Source of the DNA: an uncultured Lachnospiraceae bacterium
GTDB taxonomy: Bacteria; Bacillota; Clostridia; Lachnospirales; Lachnospiraceae
Length of the DNA: 64,000 nucleotides
Assembly (NCBI GenBank): GCA_947631955.1
Contig: CANRNJ010000001.1
Coordinates: 310,001 to 374,000, forward strand
Direction: 5' to 3'
A program made the translations under genes and the position numbers. Each line of letters starts with the position of its first letter. The first letter of the stretch is position 1. Positions 44,257-54,058 of this stretch are shown here, in pieces. The notes beneath the pieces are model-generated. The model ran no database searches, was not told the DNA's origin, and saw nothing but the letters and a program-made list of their open reading frames with translations.

Positions 44257-46374
44257 CTACTCTGCGTGATGCGTTTCAGGGATGAATACCCGCTTATTTC
44301 CCGCATTGTTCTTGGCTTTCGCGGCGTCCCGCGCCTCTATGCAGAACTGCATCTGCGCGTTGTACATCTCTTTCCCTTTTCTTCCCGCTTTCTCATAGCT
44401 TCCGTCAGGCTTCAGAACGGAAGCCTTGACCGTATCCTTAAGCTGGCAATCCAGAATGTGGCGCAGTTTGACCTGAAGCTGCGGTTTCTCCACCGGGAAC
44501 AGGATCTCGACCCGGCGCTCTAAGTTCCGCGGCATCCAGTCCGCACTGGAACAGTAATATTCCGGCTTGCCGTCGTTCTCAAAATAGAAGATCCGCGCGT
44601 GCTCCAGATAGTTGCCCACGATCGAACGCACCGTGATATGATCGCTCACTCCCGCGATCCCGGTCTTAAGACAGCATATCCCGCGGATGATCAGGTCGAT
44701 CTTCACGCCTGCCGCCCCCGCCGCATACAGGGCCTCGATGATATCCTTGTCGCACAGCGCGTTCATCTTGGCGATGATATGCGCGTTCCTCCCCTGTTTC
44801 GCATGTTCTTTTTCCCTGTTGATAAGGTACAGGAAACGGTCCTTAAGCCATAGCGGGGCCAAAGACAGTTTGTTCCAACTGCGGGGCTCCGAATAACCGG
44901 ACAGCATATTGAAGACTGCCGTGGCGTCCTCCCCGATCTCCTCCGAACATGTGAAAAGTCCGATATCCGTATACAGTTTCGCCGTGGTGTCATTGTAATT
45001 GCCCGTCCCCAAATGGACATACCGACGGATCCCGTTCTCTTCCCTCCGGACGACCAGAGTGATCTTGCTGTGGGTCTTAAGGCCCACCAGACCGTAAATG
45101 ACATGGCAGCCCGCTTTTTCAAGCTTCTTGGCCCACACGATGTTGTTCTCCTCGTCGAACCGGGCTTTCAGTTCCACCAGTACGGACACCTGTTTTCCGT
45201 TGTCGGCCGCCTGCTCCAGAGCGGCTATGATCGGCGAGTGGCCGCTGACACGATAGAGCGTCTGCTTGATCGCCAGTACGTCCGGATCCTTTGCCGCCTG
45301 TCTGATAAAGTTGACGACCGGCTCGAACGTCTGGTACGGATGATGCATCAGGATATCTCCCTTCCGGACCGCGCCGAATATATCCGCCTCTTCCGCCAGT
45401 TCCGGCACCGGCTGAGGTTTCAGATAACCGTGTTCCTTCAGATGATCGAATCCTTCCATACTGTACATTTTCATAAGAAACGTCAGATCCAGCGGGCCGT
45501 TGATGGAATAGATGTCTTCCGGCTCGATCTGCAGTTCCTCCCGGATCAGTTTGAGCAGCCTGCTGTCGATCCCCTCTTCCACCTCCAGCCGGATGACCTG
45601 TCCCCACTGTCTTTTTTTGAGCTGCTTTTCGATCTCCTGAAGCAGGTCGTCCGCCTCGTCCTCCTCGATCGTCAGATCCGCGTTCCTCATAATGCGGAAA
45701 GGATAGCTGCACACAATATCATAGTTGAGAAACAGTTTATGGATATTCCGTTCGATCACTTCTTCGAGCAGGATCACCTTTTGTTCATCCCCCGGAATCT
45801 CCACGATACGTGACAGAACGCTCGGCACCTGAACGGTTGCAAATACCAGTTCTCCTTTGCCGTTCTTTTTTCTCATAAGCGCGCCCAGATTCAGCGATTT
45901 GTTCCGGATCAGCGGAAAAGGTCTGGAAGAATCCACCGCCATGGGCGTCAATACCGGATACACGTCGTCCGCAAAATAGCGGTCGATATAGGCCGCATCC
46001 TCCTTATTCAGATCCTCATGATGCCGGATGATATGCAGTCCGTTGTCCATAAGCTGCGACACCAGAGAACGGTTATAGATACTGTACTGCTGTTCCACCA
46101 GTTTATGCGTTTCCTCCACGACCGCCGCCAACTGCTCCGGCACCGTCATTCCCGCGATATCTTTTTTCTTGTATCCCGCGTTCACCATATCTTTCAGGGA
46201 CGCCACCCTTACCATGAAAAATTCATCCAGATTGGAGGCCGTAATACTCAGGAATTTCAATCGTTCAAAAAGAGGATTGCTCTTATCTTTCGCCTCGCCC
46301 AGCACCCGTTTGTCAAAAAGCAGCCAGCTCAATTCTCTGTTCGTATAATATTCGTCCTTTGAAAAGTCCGCCAT
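44257..46374 (-). CDS. ppk1: Polyphosphate kinase 1
   Basis: 705 aa, full length. N-terminal FSKDEYYTNRELSWLLFDKR, a middle SNLDEFFMVRVASL, the catalytic PLD-like HKD-type histidine in RYVHLGTGNYNDTTAKLYTD (about residue 453) and late RIFYFENDGKPEYYCSSADW. It polymerises ATP gamma phosphate into polyphosphate on the membrane. It lies 17 bases after ppx; synthesis and breakdown of polyphosphate are co-transcribed. Confidence 0.96.
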   Translation of the reverse strand: MADFSKDEYYTNRELSWLLFDKRVLGEAKDKSNPLFERLKFLSITASNLDEFFMVRVASLKDMVNAGYKKKDIAGMTVPEQLAAVVEETHKLVEQQYSIYNRSLVSQLMDNGLHIIRHHEDLNKEDAAYIDRYFADDVYPVLTPMAVDSSRPFPLIRNKSLNLGALMRKKNGKGELVFATVQVPSVLSRIVEIPGDEQKVILLEEVIERNIHKLFLNYDIVCSYPFRIMRNADLTIEEDEADDLLQEIEKQLKKRQWGQVIRLEVEEGIDSRLLKLIREELQIEPEDIYSINGPLDLTFLMKMYSMEGFDHLKEHGYLKPQPVPELAEEADIFGAVRKGDILMHHPYQTFEPVVNFIRQAAKDPDVLAIKQTLYRVSGHSPIIAALEQAADNGKQVSVLVELKARFDEENNIVWAKKLEKAGCHVIYGLVGLKTHSKITLVVRREENGIRRYVHLGTGNYNDTTAKLYTDIGLFTCSEEIGEDATAVFNMLSGYSEPRSWNKLSLAPLWLKDRFLYLINREKEHAKQGRNAHIIAKMNALCDKDIIEALYAAGAAGVKIDLIIRGICCLKTGIAGVSDHITVRSIVGNYLEHARIFYFENDGKPEYYCSSADWMPRNLERRVEILFPVEKPQLQVKLRHILDCQLKDTVKASVLKPDGSYEKAGRKGKEMYNAQMQFCIEARDAAKAKNNAGNKRVFIPETHHAE

Positions 46375-46391
46375 GAAATACCGCTCCTTTC

Positions 46392-47921
46392 TCAGTTTCC
46401 CTGCCTGATCACAGGACGCACGCTGTACACTTCCTCAAAAAAATCCGCCCGTTTTGCAAACAGCCCCTTTTCGAGCGTGACGTCCACGGAAGAATCCACG
46501 CTGATGATCAGCTGTTCGTCCTTGAGGGTGGTCTTGACGTTCTTAAACTTCTGTTTATGGCTCCTGTCAAGCCCGTTCGCTACTTTCAGGATAGCCGTGA
46601 GTTTGGCGATCGTCAGATACTCTTTTCCCGTAATATAGCCGTCCTTGTCCATGGCCTCATAATATTGAAAATCCATATGATTATACTTTACCACGTTGGC
46701 AACGATCTCCCGCTCCACATGGGACAGCCCGATAATTTCCGTGGACATAATGATATTATAAGAACATTGGCCCAGATTTACCAGACTGATATATTTTCCG
46801 CAGTCGTGCAGCAGAGTGGCAATGCGCAGCAGCAGCCTTTCCCGATCTCCCAGCCCGTGCACTTTTTTCATACTGTCGTAGATCGTCAGCGCGATCTTTT
46901 CGAGCGTTTCCCCTCTTCTCCTGCTGCCCATATAGCGCTTGCTGATATTCTGCGCGCAGGCAATGATATCCTGCTCGAAATCATGACTCGCCTTGATCAG
47001 TTTGTTCTTTTCGCCATATTCGTATGCGATGCCGTCGCACAGCGTAACGCCGGGCACCCAGATCATCTTCGCATCCATCACTTTGGCGATCCGGTTGATG
47101 AGCACTCCGGATATGAACAGAAGCGGCACGTTTTCTTCCGGCATATCAAGGATACCGGCTGCCTCCTGTACGGATTTTGCGCGGAGCCGCTCCAGAAAAT
47201 TGTCCATGGCGGATGCCTCCACACTGGAATGTTCCAATCCGTCCACATTCTTCCCGACGATCGCCGAAACATAATCGTCCACCACGATGATGTTTTCAAC
47301 GGCCCTGTCTTTCAGATACAGTTTCTTGAAGACCGCCAGCTGGGAGCTGATGATCTCGTCCAGCATCCCCTCTTTCTGCTCCGGACGGATGTTCAGCCGC
47401 CCCAGTCTGTCCTGAAGCCTGAGCACGCCCAGACGCATATTCTGGGTCGTCACCAGCATGTCGTTGTCGAACAGGGAAACCTGTATGCTGCCTCCCCCGA
47501 TATCTACGATGGCGGTGCCTTTCTCGATGATCCTGTTAAAAACATCTCCGCCGGAAGCAATAGACTTGTAATCCAGAAATCTCTGTTCCGAATTGCTCAG
47601 GACCTCTATGGTGATGCCCGTACGCTGCGCGATCTGATCCAGAACGATCCTCCGGTTGTCGGTTTCGCGGATCGCGCTCGTGCCGTACGCTTTGTACTGA
47701 TCGACTTTGTAGCTTTTCATGATCTCCCCGTAATCGCGCAGTACACGGCACAGTTCATCTATTCTCTCATTGCTGATCTTCCCTGTGGCAAAAGTGTCGC
47801 TGCCCAGATCGATCCGATGCCGGATATGGTCGATCTCCTTGATGCCGTTTCTGGATGAGATCTCGAATATTTTCATTGCCAGTTCGTAAGAGCCTACATC
47901 GATTGCCGCAAATGTTTTCAT
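46392..47921 (-). CDS. ppx: Exopolyphosphatase/GppA family with HD domain
   Basis: 509 aa from the ATG at 47921, which overlaps the upstream gene by 4 bases and has GGAGG; the longer frame to 48038 lies inside the upstream gene. N-terminal actin-like ASKHA fold (FAAIDVGSYELAMKIFEISS, AIVDIGGGSIQVSLF). C-terminal HD domain (LLRIATLLHDCGKYISLVNL, MSTEIIGLSH). Degrades polyphosphate or pppGpp; together with ppk1 it sets polyphosphate level. Confidence 0.93.
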   Translation of the reverse strand: MKTFAAIDVGSYELAMKIFEISSRNGIKEIDHIRHRIDLGSDTFATGKISNERIDELCRVLRDYGEIMKSYKVDQYKAYGTSAIRETDNRRIVLDQIAQRTGITIEVLSNSEQRFLDYKSIASGGDVFNRIIEKGTAIVDIGGGSIQVSLFDNDMLVTTQNMRLGVLRLQDRLGRLNIRPEQKEGMLDEIISSQLAVFKKLYLKDRAVENIIVVDDYVSAIVGKNVDGLEHSSVEASAMDNFLERLRAKSVQEAAGILDMPEENVPLLFISGVLINRIAKVMDAKMIWVPGVTLCDGIAYEYGEKNKLIKASHDFEQDIIACAQNISKRYMGSRRRGETLEKIALTIYDSMKKVHGLGDRERLLLRIATLLHDCGKYISLVNLGQCSYNIIMSTEIIGLSHVEREIVANVVKYNHMDFQYYEAMDKDGYITGKEYLTIAKLTAILKVANGLDRSHKQKFKNVKTTLKDEQLIISVDSSVDVTLEKGLFAKRADFFEEVYSVRPVIRQGN

Positions 47922-49243
47922 GCGCCGCCTCCCGGTCGTCCGTATCCGGACTGACCTGTTTCCGTATCCATTCCCCTGAGATGATCTATGAACTGCTGAG
48001 CCGTCCGTCCCGACAGCCCTCCATGCGCCAGTTCCCACTTGCCCGCTTCCGCGAGCAGCGTTTCCTCATCCATGGTGACGCCGTACCGCGCCGCCAGTCC
48101 TTTCACGATATCCTGAAACTGTTTTTTATCCGGCCCGCAGAAAAAGATCGTCACGCCAAACCGGTAGACCAGCGACAGCTTCTCCTGAACCGTGTCGCTC
48201 GCGTGCATATCCTCGCGTCTTCCCGCTTTGTCCTCATAGTTTTCCCGGATCAGGTGCCTTCTGTTGGAAGTCGCATAGATCAGCACATTGTCCGGTTTCT
48301 TCTCCAGACCGCCCTCGATCACCGCTTTCAGATATTTATACTCCGTTTCAAATTCCTCAAAGCTGAGATCATCCATATATATGATAAACTTATAGTTCCT
48401 GTTCTTGATCTGCGCGATCACATCGTTCAGATCCTGAAACTGGTGCTTGTAGATCTCTATGATACGGAGCCCCCTGTCATAATACTCGTTGGCGATCGCC
48501 TTGATACTGGTGGACTTTCCCGTCCCGGCATCCCCGAACAGCAGACAGTTGTTGCTCTTTCTCCCCGCCACAAACGCATCGGTATTATCCGTCAGCTTCT
48601 TCTTAGGTATCTCGTAACCGATCAGATCATCCAGCTGCACATGGGAGATATTGCGGATCGGCTCGATCCGGGCTCCCTCGTCGGTATGCGCCACCCGGAA
48701 CGCTTTATGTAAACCAATTTTCCCTACGCCGTACTCGCGGTAAAACTCCGTCAGGATCCCTTTCATCTCAGCCGCACCGGCACAGACAGCGAACTGCTGC
48801 GCCAGAAGACAGATACGGTCCCGGATCTTCGTACTGTATACCCGGCTGCGCTGCACGGGGCTCTGGTAGTCGAGGATCACTCCAAATTCCGAAGCTTTCA
48901 GCACACCCATCATCTCGGTGAAATCATAATCAAAATATTCCTTAAAGATCTCCATGTCGTGCAGGACCAGCTGATTGACGCTTCCTTCCACTCCGCCCCT
49001 GATCTCGCATGCCAGACTGTAACTGTTCTCGTTATTGACCAGAAGATCCGTCAGATAACAATGCCACAAGTTTCCGGAGAAACCATAGGATACCGACATT
49101 TCCAACAGTTTGTGCATACACTGGTAAAAAAGCGGTCTTGCCTGACTGTCGCCCGACCGGTAGTGCTCTGTCAGCCAGACGATGTCATGCAGTATTTGTC
49201 CGTCCTCAAAATCCTTATAGACGATCAGTTCTTCCTCTCTCAT
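47918..49243 (-). CDS. DUF815-family ATPase
   Basis: 441 aa from the ATG at 49243 (GAGGTGGG upstream). An N-terminal helical part of ~200 residues, then an ATPase: IGYEIPKKKLTDNTDAFVAG, Walker A CLLFGDAGTGKSTSIKAIAN (about 255), Walker B FIIYMDDLSFEEFETEYKYL, ATSNRRHLI and an AAA lid with YRFGVTIFFCGPDKKQFQDI. DUF815 ATPases are widespread with unknown function. Between pheA (8 bases) and ppx (4 base overlap). Confidence 0.92.
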   Translation of the reverse strand: MREEELIVYKDFEDGQILHDIVWLTEHYRSGDSQARPLFYQCMHKLLEMSVSYGFSGNLWHCYLTDLLVNNENSYSLACEIRGGVEGSVNQLVLHDMEIFKEYFDYDFTEMMGVLKASEFGVILDYQSPVQRSRVYSTKIRDRICLLAQQFAVCAGAAEMKGILTEFYREYGVGKIGLHKAFRVAHTDEGARIEPIRNISHVQLDDLIGYEIPKKKLTDNTDAFVAGRKSNNCLLFGDAGTGKSTSIKAIANEYYDRGLRIIEIYKHQFQDLNDVIAQIKNRNYKFIIYMDDLSFEEFETEYKYLKAVIEGGLEKKPDNVLIYATSNRRHLIRENYEDKAGRREDMHASDTVQEKLSLVYRFGVTIFFCGPDKKQFQDIVKGLAARYGVTMDEETLLAEAGKWELAHGGLSGRTAQQFIDHLRGMDTETGQSGYGRPGGGA

Positions 49244-49251
49244 AGCCCACC

Positions 49252-50379
49252 TCAATAATTCCCTAATATTTTCATATTCCGCGCTTCTTCTCTGAGTCCG
49301 CGCAGCGCGTTCTTCACGGCGCCGTCCGCCAGATTGCCCTCAAAATCGATAAAAAAGCGATATTCCCAGTCGCGCTCCTCGATCGGACGGCTCTCGATCT
49401 TCGTCATGTTGAGATTGTTATAGATAAAATGGGACAGCATGTGGTACAGCGAACCGCTCTCATGCGGCACTTCCAGACATAAGCTGACCTTTCCGGCGTC
49501 CTTTAAAAAGATCTTCTGATTGGTGACGATGATAAAACGGGTGGAATTTGTGTCCGACTGATTCACGCCGCGTTCCAATATTTCAAGCCCGTATATTTTG
49601 GCCGCCTGCTCACTTGCGATGGCTGCTTGGCTCTTATCGTTGTCTTCGCTGACTTTGCGCGCCGCAAAAGCGTTATTCTGCATACTGATCTGCCGCCACC
49701 CGTCGTGCGCGTTCAGATATCTGGCGCTCTGCATGAGCGACTGCGGATGGGAATAAACCGTCTTTATCTGCCCGATCTCCGTTCCCGGCAGTCCGATCAG
49801 ACAGTGCTCGATCTTGATGATCTGTTCTCCCACAATATAATTTTCATACTCCACCAGAAGATCATAGATCTCGTTGACAATGCCCGCCGTGGAGTTTTCT
49901 ATGGGAAGCACCGCATAATCCGCGCTGCCTTCCTCGATGGCGCACATGGCGTCCCGGAATGTTTCCACATGAAAACAGTTGACGCTCTCGCCGAAATATT
50001 TCATCATCGCCATCTGAGAGTATGCGCCCTCCGCTCCCTGAAATACCACGCGCGAATTTCGTACGTCCAATTCGTCCACGCCGATAAAAGGCAGCCTGCC
50101 GTTCACCCCTTCCTGAACCAGCCTGTTGTACTGCAGTTTGCGGCTCATGGACATGATCTGCTCAAACAGCTCCTGAACTCCGTGCGCATTGAAATCATTG
50201 TGCGTCAGCGAGCGCACTTGGCGCAGTTTCTCTTCCTCTCTGGTCTTATCCAGCACTTTCCGTCCTGTCTGTATCTTATAATCGGCGACTTTGGAGCTGA
50301 TCTCCATGCGCTCCTCGTAAAGTCTGACGATCTGCTCGTCGATCTTATCCAGTTCTTCTCTCAGTTCCCGTAATTCCAT
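49252..50379 (-). CDS. pheA: Chorismate mutase-prephenate dehydratase (P-protein)
   Basis: 375 aa. N-terminal AroQ chorismate mutase (LDKIDEQIVRLYEERMEISS, about 1-90), prephenate dehydratase (VVFQGAEGAYSQMAMMKYFG; catalytic NSTRFIIV) and C-terminal ACT domain with HESGSLYHMLSHFIYNNLNM and the ESRP phenylalanine-binding motif. Makes phenylpyruvate, the last step before phenylalanine, with feedback inhibition through the ACT domain. First gene of a seven-gene minus-strand operon running to 42469. Confidence 0.95.
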   Translation of the reverse strand: MELRELREELDKIDEQIVRLYEERMEISSKVADYKIQTGRKVLDKTREEEKLRQVRSLTHNDFNAHGVQELFEQIMSMSRKLQYNRLVQEGVNGRLPFIGVDELDVRNSRVVFQGAEGAYSQMAMMKYFGESVNCFHVETFRDAMCAIEEGSADYAVLPIENSTAGIVNEIYDLLVEYENYIVGEQIIKIEHCLIGLPGTEIGQIKTVYSHPQSLMQSARYLNAHDGWRQISMQNNAFAARKVSEDNDKSQAAIASEQAAKIYGLEILERGVNQSDTNSTRFIIVTNQKIFLKDAGKVSLCLEVPHESGSLYHMLSHFIYNNLNMTKIESRPIEERDWEYRFFIDFEGNLADGAVKNALRGLREEARNMKILGNY

Positions 50380-50423
50380 CCCTCTTTATCCTTTCAAGCT
50401 CCTGTTGATCTGACTGTGGGTCT

Positions 50424-50641
50424 GCAGCCGCTTCTTGCTTCCCGCCGTGCGCCCTCATGAATCTTCGATTCATTCGTCACGGGCTTTCGCCCTATGAAGA
50501 CGCCTCCTGAAGAAGCCGCCTGCAAGCAGCCGCTTCTTGCTTCCCGCCGTGCGCCCTCATGAATCTTCGATTCATTCGTCACGGGCTTTCGCCCTATGAA
50601 GACGCCTCCTGAAGAAGCCGCCTGCAAGCAGCCGCTTCTTC
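50424..50641. repeat. 102-bp tandem repeat, two full copies plus a partial
   Basis: The block starting GCAGCCGCTTCTTGCTTCCC occurs at 50424 and again at 50526, exactly 102 bases apart; a third copy begins at 50628 and diverges after about 14 bases. Both full units are nearly identical and include GCCTCCTGAAGAAGCCGCCT. Because 102 is 34 codons, the minus strand reads as a repeated 34-residue frame, but its start lacks a ribosome site. Fills the pheA upstream gap (50380-50808), which has no other gene. Confidence 0.88.
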
Positions 50642-50808
50642 ATCTGCCGCCTTCGCACGGCTCATTGCTTTCGTGCATATTATACCATCATCTGAAATGC
50701 CAGTAAAGTTGATCGTTTCAACTATAAAATCCCTTGCCGCCAGAATCAAATAAAGATATAATGATTCTGACCAAAAGGTTTTTCAATTTACGATTCGGAG
50801 GCGGAACC

Positions 50809-51846
50809 ATGACGACCAAGCAGAAAAATATTTTGATCTTTTCCATTTTTGGTGCAGTAATCGCTGCCCTGATCCTTTTAGCCGTTTTTGCAGGACGCGT
50901 TCCTTTAAACGACGAATACACGACAGGCAATACGCCGGGCAACCTGAACAACGGCGGATATTACTGCGAACATGACGGGCGGGTCTATTTCGCCAACGCC
51001 TACGACAATTATTCCCTGTACTCCATGAATACGGACGAAACCGATATCAAGAAGATACACGGCGGCTCTTCTTCCCATATAAACATCGGCGGCGACTACA
51101 TCTATTATGTCACGGACGGCAATTCCGACGGCGCCGATCCGGGTTCCTTCCGCGGCGCATACGGCATATACCGGAGCAGGCTGAACGGCAGGAACGTCAC
51201 CGGTATGGACCGGTGTCATGTAGTGTCCATGCAGCTGTGCGGCAGCTATCTCTATTATGAGAAACTGGACTCCGACACGGCCATATCGCTTGAAAAAATA
51301 CGGATCGACAAAAAAGACCGGAAGACCGTAGACCCCGACGCGATGATCAACCCCAACGGTTACGCCAACGGCGTGATCTACTACAACGGCACCGATCAGG
51401 ACCACTACCTGTATGCTTTAGACACGGCGACCGACACGGCGGAAGTATTGTGGGAAGGCGATCTGTGGAATCCTGTCTTCCAGAATAACTATGTGTATTA
51501 TATGGATGTGGGAAACAATTACAGACTGTGCCGCTACTCGCTATCCGGCGACGTGGTGGAAGTGCTGACCAACGAAAGAGTGGACGCCTTTAACGTATAC
51601 AACGATTACATCTATTACCAGACCAACTCCAAGACGGACCCAGCCCTTAAAAGGATGTACGTTGACGGCACTTCACAGGAAACCGTATGCAGCGGCGTTT
51701 ATCAGAATATCAACATTACTTCTTCCTATGTCTATTTCAATGCGTTCGGAGCATCGGTACCCGTCTACCGGACCAACACTTACGGCCCCGTGGATGTGAC
51801 CACCTTCGACGCGGCTATGCAGGCGGCTCTTGGGGAAGTTGAGTAG
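50809..51846 (+). CDS. Membrane-anchored DUF5050 beta-propeller-like protein
   Basis: 345 aa from the ATG at 50809 with CGGAGGCGG upstream. One N-terminal membrane helix (NILIFSIFGAVIAALILLAV), then repeated Tyr-rich strands (GGYYCEHDGRVYFANAYDNY, GGDYIYYVTDGNSDG, NNYVYYMDVGNNYRLCRYSL, YNDYIYYQTNS) typical of DUF5050 propellers, exposed outside the cell. Its last 32 bases overlap the convergent end of folBK. Function unknown. Confidence 0.82.
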   Translation: MTTKQKNILIFSIFGAVIAALILLAVFAGRVPLNDEYTTGNTPGNLNNGGYYCEHDGRVYFANAYDNYSLYSMNTDETDIKKIHGGSSSHINIGGDYIYYVTDGNSDGADPGSFRGAYGIYRSRLNGRNVTGMDRCHVVSMQLCGSYLYYEKLDSDTAISLEKIRIDKKDRKTVDPDAMINPNGYANGVIYYNGTDQDHYLYALDTATDTAEVLWEGDLWNPVFQNNYVYYMDVGNNYRLCRYSLSGDVVEVLTNERVDAFNVYNDYIYYQTNSKTDPALKRMYVDGTSQETVCSGVYQNINITSSYVYFNAFGASVPVYRTNTYGPVDVTTFDAAMQAALGEVE

Positions 51847-52660
51847 TTTCCGGCAGCGCCTCATACAGCTGTTTGATGCTCTTTGTCAGGACAGGATGCC
51901 GCTCGTAAGGAGCAATCTGCGCGAGCGGCCTGAGCACGAAATAACGGTTTTCCATATCGATATGCGGAATCGTCAGTTCTTCCGTATCCATGACGCACCC
52001 TTCATACAGCAGGATATCCAGATCCAGCGTCCTCGGTCCCCAGTGGATCGTCCGCTCCCTGTGATGTTCTCTCTCGATCTCATGCAGTTTCGCAAGAAGC
52101 ATTTCCGGAGTGTACAACGTTTCCAACAGAATGGCTCCGTTGAGGAAATCGGCCTGTTCGGTCCTTCCGTAAGGCGCCGTTTCTATCCAGTCGGACACGC
52201 GCAGGACCCGGCATTTCGGATCCGCTTTAAGCGCCTCCACCGCTCCGTCCAGATGCGCTTTCCGGTCGCCCATATTGGAACCGCATGACAGATACGTTTT
52301 CTTCCATCCTCTGGTTATCTTCACCGACACAGACTCGAACGGCAGAGGGATCGGCGCCTCCGGTTTACGCACTTCCAACGTGACGCTTCTCACCAGCGCG
52401 AACTGCATAAGAAGCGCTTCCGCGGTCTTCTCCGCGACCGTTTCGATCAGTTTGTATGTGCTGCCCTTCACGAAACGGTCGATAAAAGTGCAGACCTCTC
52501 CGTAGTTGGTGGCCAATTCCAGCTCATCCGCCGTTCCGGCAGGCCGCGTATCCGTTTCCAGAGCGGCGCTGACGTAGAAATTCTGCCCCCGCTCATTTTC
52601 CTCCCGATATACTCCGTGATGTGCATATATCTTAAGATTTTCTATAATGATACGGTCCAT
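51815..52660 (-). CDS. folK: Bifunctional dihydroneopterin aldolase/HPPK
   Basis: 281 aa from the ATG at 52660 (GGGAGAT upstream). Residues 1-115 are FolB (MDRIIIENLKIYAHHGVYRE, TYKLIETVAEKTAEALLMQF); residues ~120-281 are FolK (YLSCGSNMGDRKAHLDGAVE, then HWGPRTLDLDILLYEG). The fusion covers two consecutive steps of the pterin branch. Last gene of folC-folE-folP-folBK, 4 bases after folP. Convergent overlap with the DUF5050 gene. Confidence 0.94.
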   Translation of the reverse strand: MDRIIIENLKIYAHHGVYREENERGQNFYVSAALETDTRPAGTADELELATNYGEVCTFIDRFVKGSTYKLIETVAEKTAEALLMQFALVRSVTLEVRKPEAPIPLPFESVSVKITRGWKKTYLSCGSNMGDRKAHLDGAVEALKADPKCRVLRVSDWIETAPYGRTEQADFLNGAILLETLYTPEMLLAKLHEIEREHHRERTIHWGPRTLDLDILLYEGCVMDTEELTIPHIDMENRYFVLRPLAQIAPYERHPVLTKSIKQLYEALPETTQLPQEPPA

Positions 52661-52664
52661 ACTT

Positions 52665-53480
52665 TCATCTCCCATACCCGTCCCGTATCGCTTCCGCCAT
52701 TCTGACCGCACGGACGTTTTCTTTTATATCATGGACCCGGACAAACATCGCGCCCTTTAAGACGGCGTACACGCTCGTCACAAGCGTCCCCTCCAGACGT
52801 TCCTCGGCGGGCAGGTCAAGCGCCAGTCCTATCACCGATTTTCTGCTTGCACCGAGCAGGATCGGACAGCCGATCTCATGCAGCATCTCCAGCCTGTCAA
52901 TGATTTCGAGATTGTTCTCATAAGTCTTTCCGAACCCCACGCCGGGATCCAGAAGGATCTTATCGCTGGCGATCCCCGCCCGGCGGGCGATATCGACCGA
53001 TTCCCTCAGGTCGTCCAGCACATCCGCCATATAATCCCGATACACCGCCTCTTTCCGGTTATGCATCAGACAGCAGGGAACACCCGCCCCGGCTATGACA
53101 TGCGCCATCTTTGCATCGTACTTTAATCCCCACACGTCATTGATCAGATCCGCCCCGGCAGCAATGCCCGCAGCGGCCGTTTCGGGCTTGTATGTATCCA
53201 GAGAGACCGGCACATCATACTCTGCCTTGATCTTCTCCAGAACAGGCAGCGCTCGTTCCATTTCCTCCTGAACCGAAACGGGCGTATGCCCCGGTCTGAT
53301 GGATTCTCCGCCGATGTCCAGAATGTCCGCTCCCTCGGCGATCATAGTCCCGGCGCGTTGAAGCGCCCGGTCGATCGTGTTGTATTTTCCGCCATCGGAA
53401 AAGGAATCCGGCGTCACGTTCAGGATCCCCATCACATATGTATGTCCTTTTACCGCAAATTCCCTGCCGCCTATCTTCAC
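52665..53480 (-). CDS. folP: Dihydropteroate synthase
   Basis: 271 aa. TIM barrel with MGILNVTPDSFSDGGKYNTI at the N-terminus, DILDIGGESIRPGHTPVSVQ, and LLDPGVGFGKTYENNLEIID. Condenses p-aminobenzoate with the pterin pyrophosphate made by FolK; target of sulfonamides. 20 bases after folE. Confidence 0.95.
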   Translation of the reverse strand: MKIGGREFAVKGHTYVMGILNVTPDSFSDGGKYNTIDRALQRAGTMIAEGADILDIGGESIRPGHTPVSVQEEMERALPVLEKIKAEYDVPVSLDTYKPETAAAGIAAGADLINDVWGLKYDAKMAHVIAGAGVPCCLMHNRKEAVYRDYMADVLDDLRESVDIARRAGIASDKILLDPGVGFGKTYENNLEIIDRLEMLHEIGCPILLGASRKSVIGLALDLPAEERLEGTLVTSVYAVLKGAMFVRVHDIKENVRAVRMAEAIRDGYGR

Positions 53481-53500
53481 AGCGATGCCTGTCCTTTTCT

Positions 53501-54058
53501 CTATCTTCTGAGCATTTCAAAAAAATACTGCTGCAGCTGTGGGTCGTCCTGAAAACAGCCCCTTGCCGCCATCGTCACCGTCCGGCTTCCCGGTTTGGAT
53601 ACGCCGCGCATGGTCATACACATGTGCTCCGCTTCCGCCATCACCATCACGCCCTGAGGTTTCAGGTGCTCCATGACCGCCTCCGCGATCTGCACCGTCA
53701 TTTGCTCCTGTATCTGAAGCCTGCGGGCATACACTTCCACGGTGCGGGCCAGTTTGCTCAGCCCCACCACTCGTCCGTCGGGGAGATAGGCGATGTGGAC
53801 CTTGCCGTAAAACGGCAGCAGATGATGCTCGCAGGTGGAATAAAACGTGATGTCTTTCTCCAGAACGATCCCGTTGCTGTCCACCGGAAAAGTCTTGGAT
53901 AGATGGACCGCCGGATCCTCGTCCATCCCTTTATAGAGTTCCTCATACATCCGGGCCACCCGGTCCGGAGTATCTCTCAACCCCTCCCGGTCTGCATCCT
54001 CACCGATACCTTCCAGCAGCAGCTTCACCGCTTCTCTGATTTTATTTTGATCTACCAT
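53501..54058 (-). CDS. folE: GTP cyclohydrolase I
   Basis: 185 aa. [20 protein letters not shown], then [20 protein letters not shown] (zinc Cys and His), [20 protein letters not shown] and a final zinc Cys region [16 protein letters not shown]. First step of folate synthesis from GTP. Its start overlaps the end of folC by 17 bases. Confidence 0.96.
   Translation of the reverse strand: MVDQNKIREAVKLLLEGIGEDADREGLRDTPDRVARMYEELYKGMDEDPAVHLSKTFPVDSNGIVLEKDITFYSTCEHHLLPFYGKVHIAYLPDGRVVGLSKLARTVEVYARRLQIQEQMTVQIAEAVMEHLKPQGVMVMAEAEHMCMTMRGVSKPGSRTVTMAARGCFQDDPQLQQYFFEMLRR

Noticed and set aside
46557..47858. 433-codon plus-strand frame
   Set aside because: Antisense to ppx, no ribosome site, no recognisable family.
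50394..50627. 77-codon minus-strand ORF with 34-residue repeats
   Set aside because: Lacks a ribosome site and is explained by the 102-bp tandem repeat; kept only as a finding.
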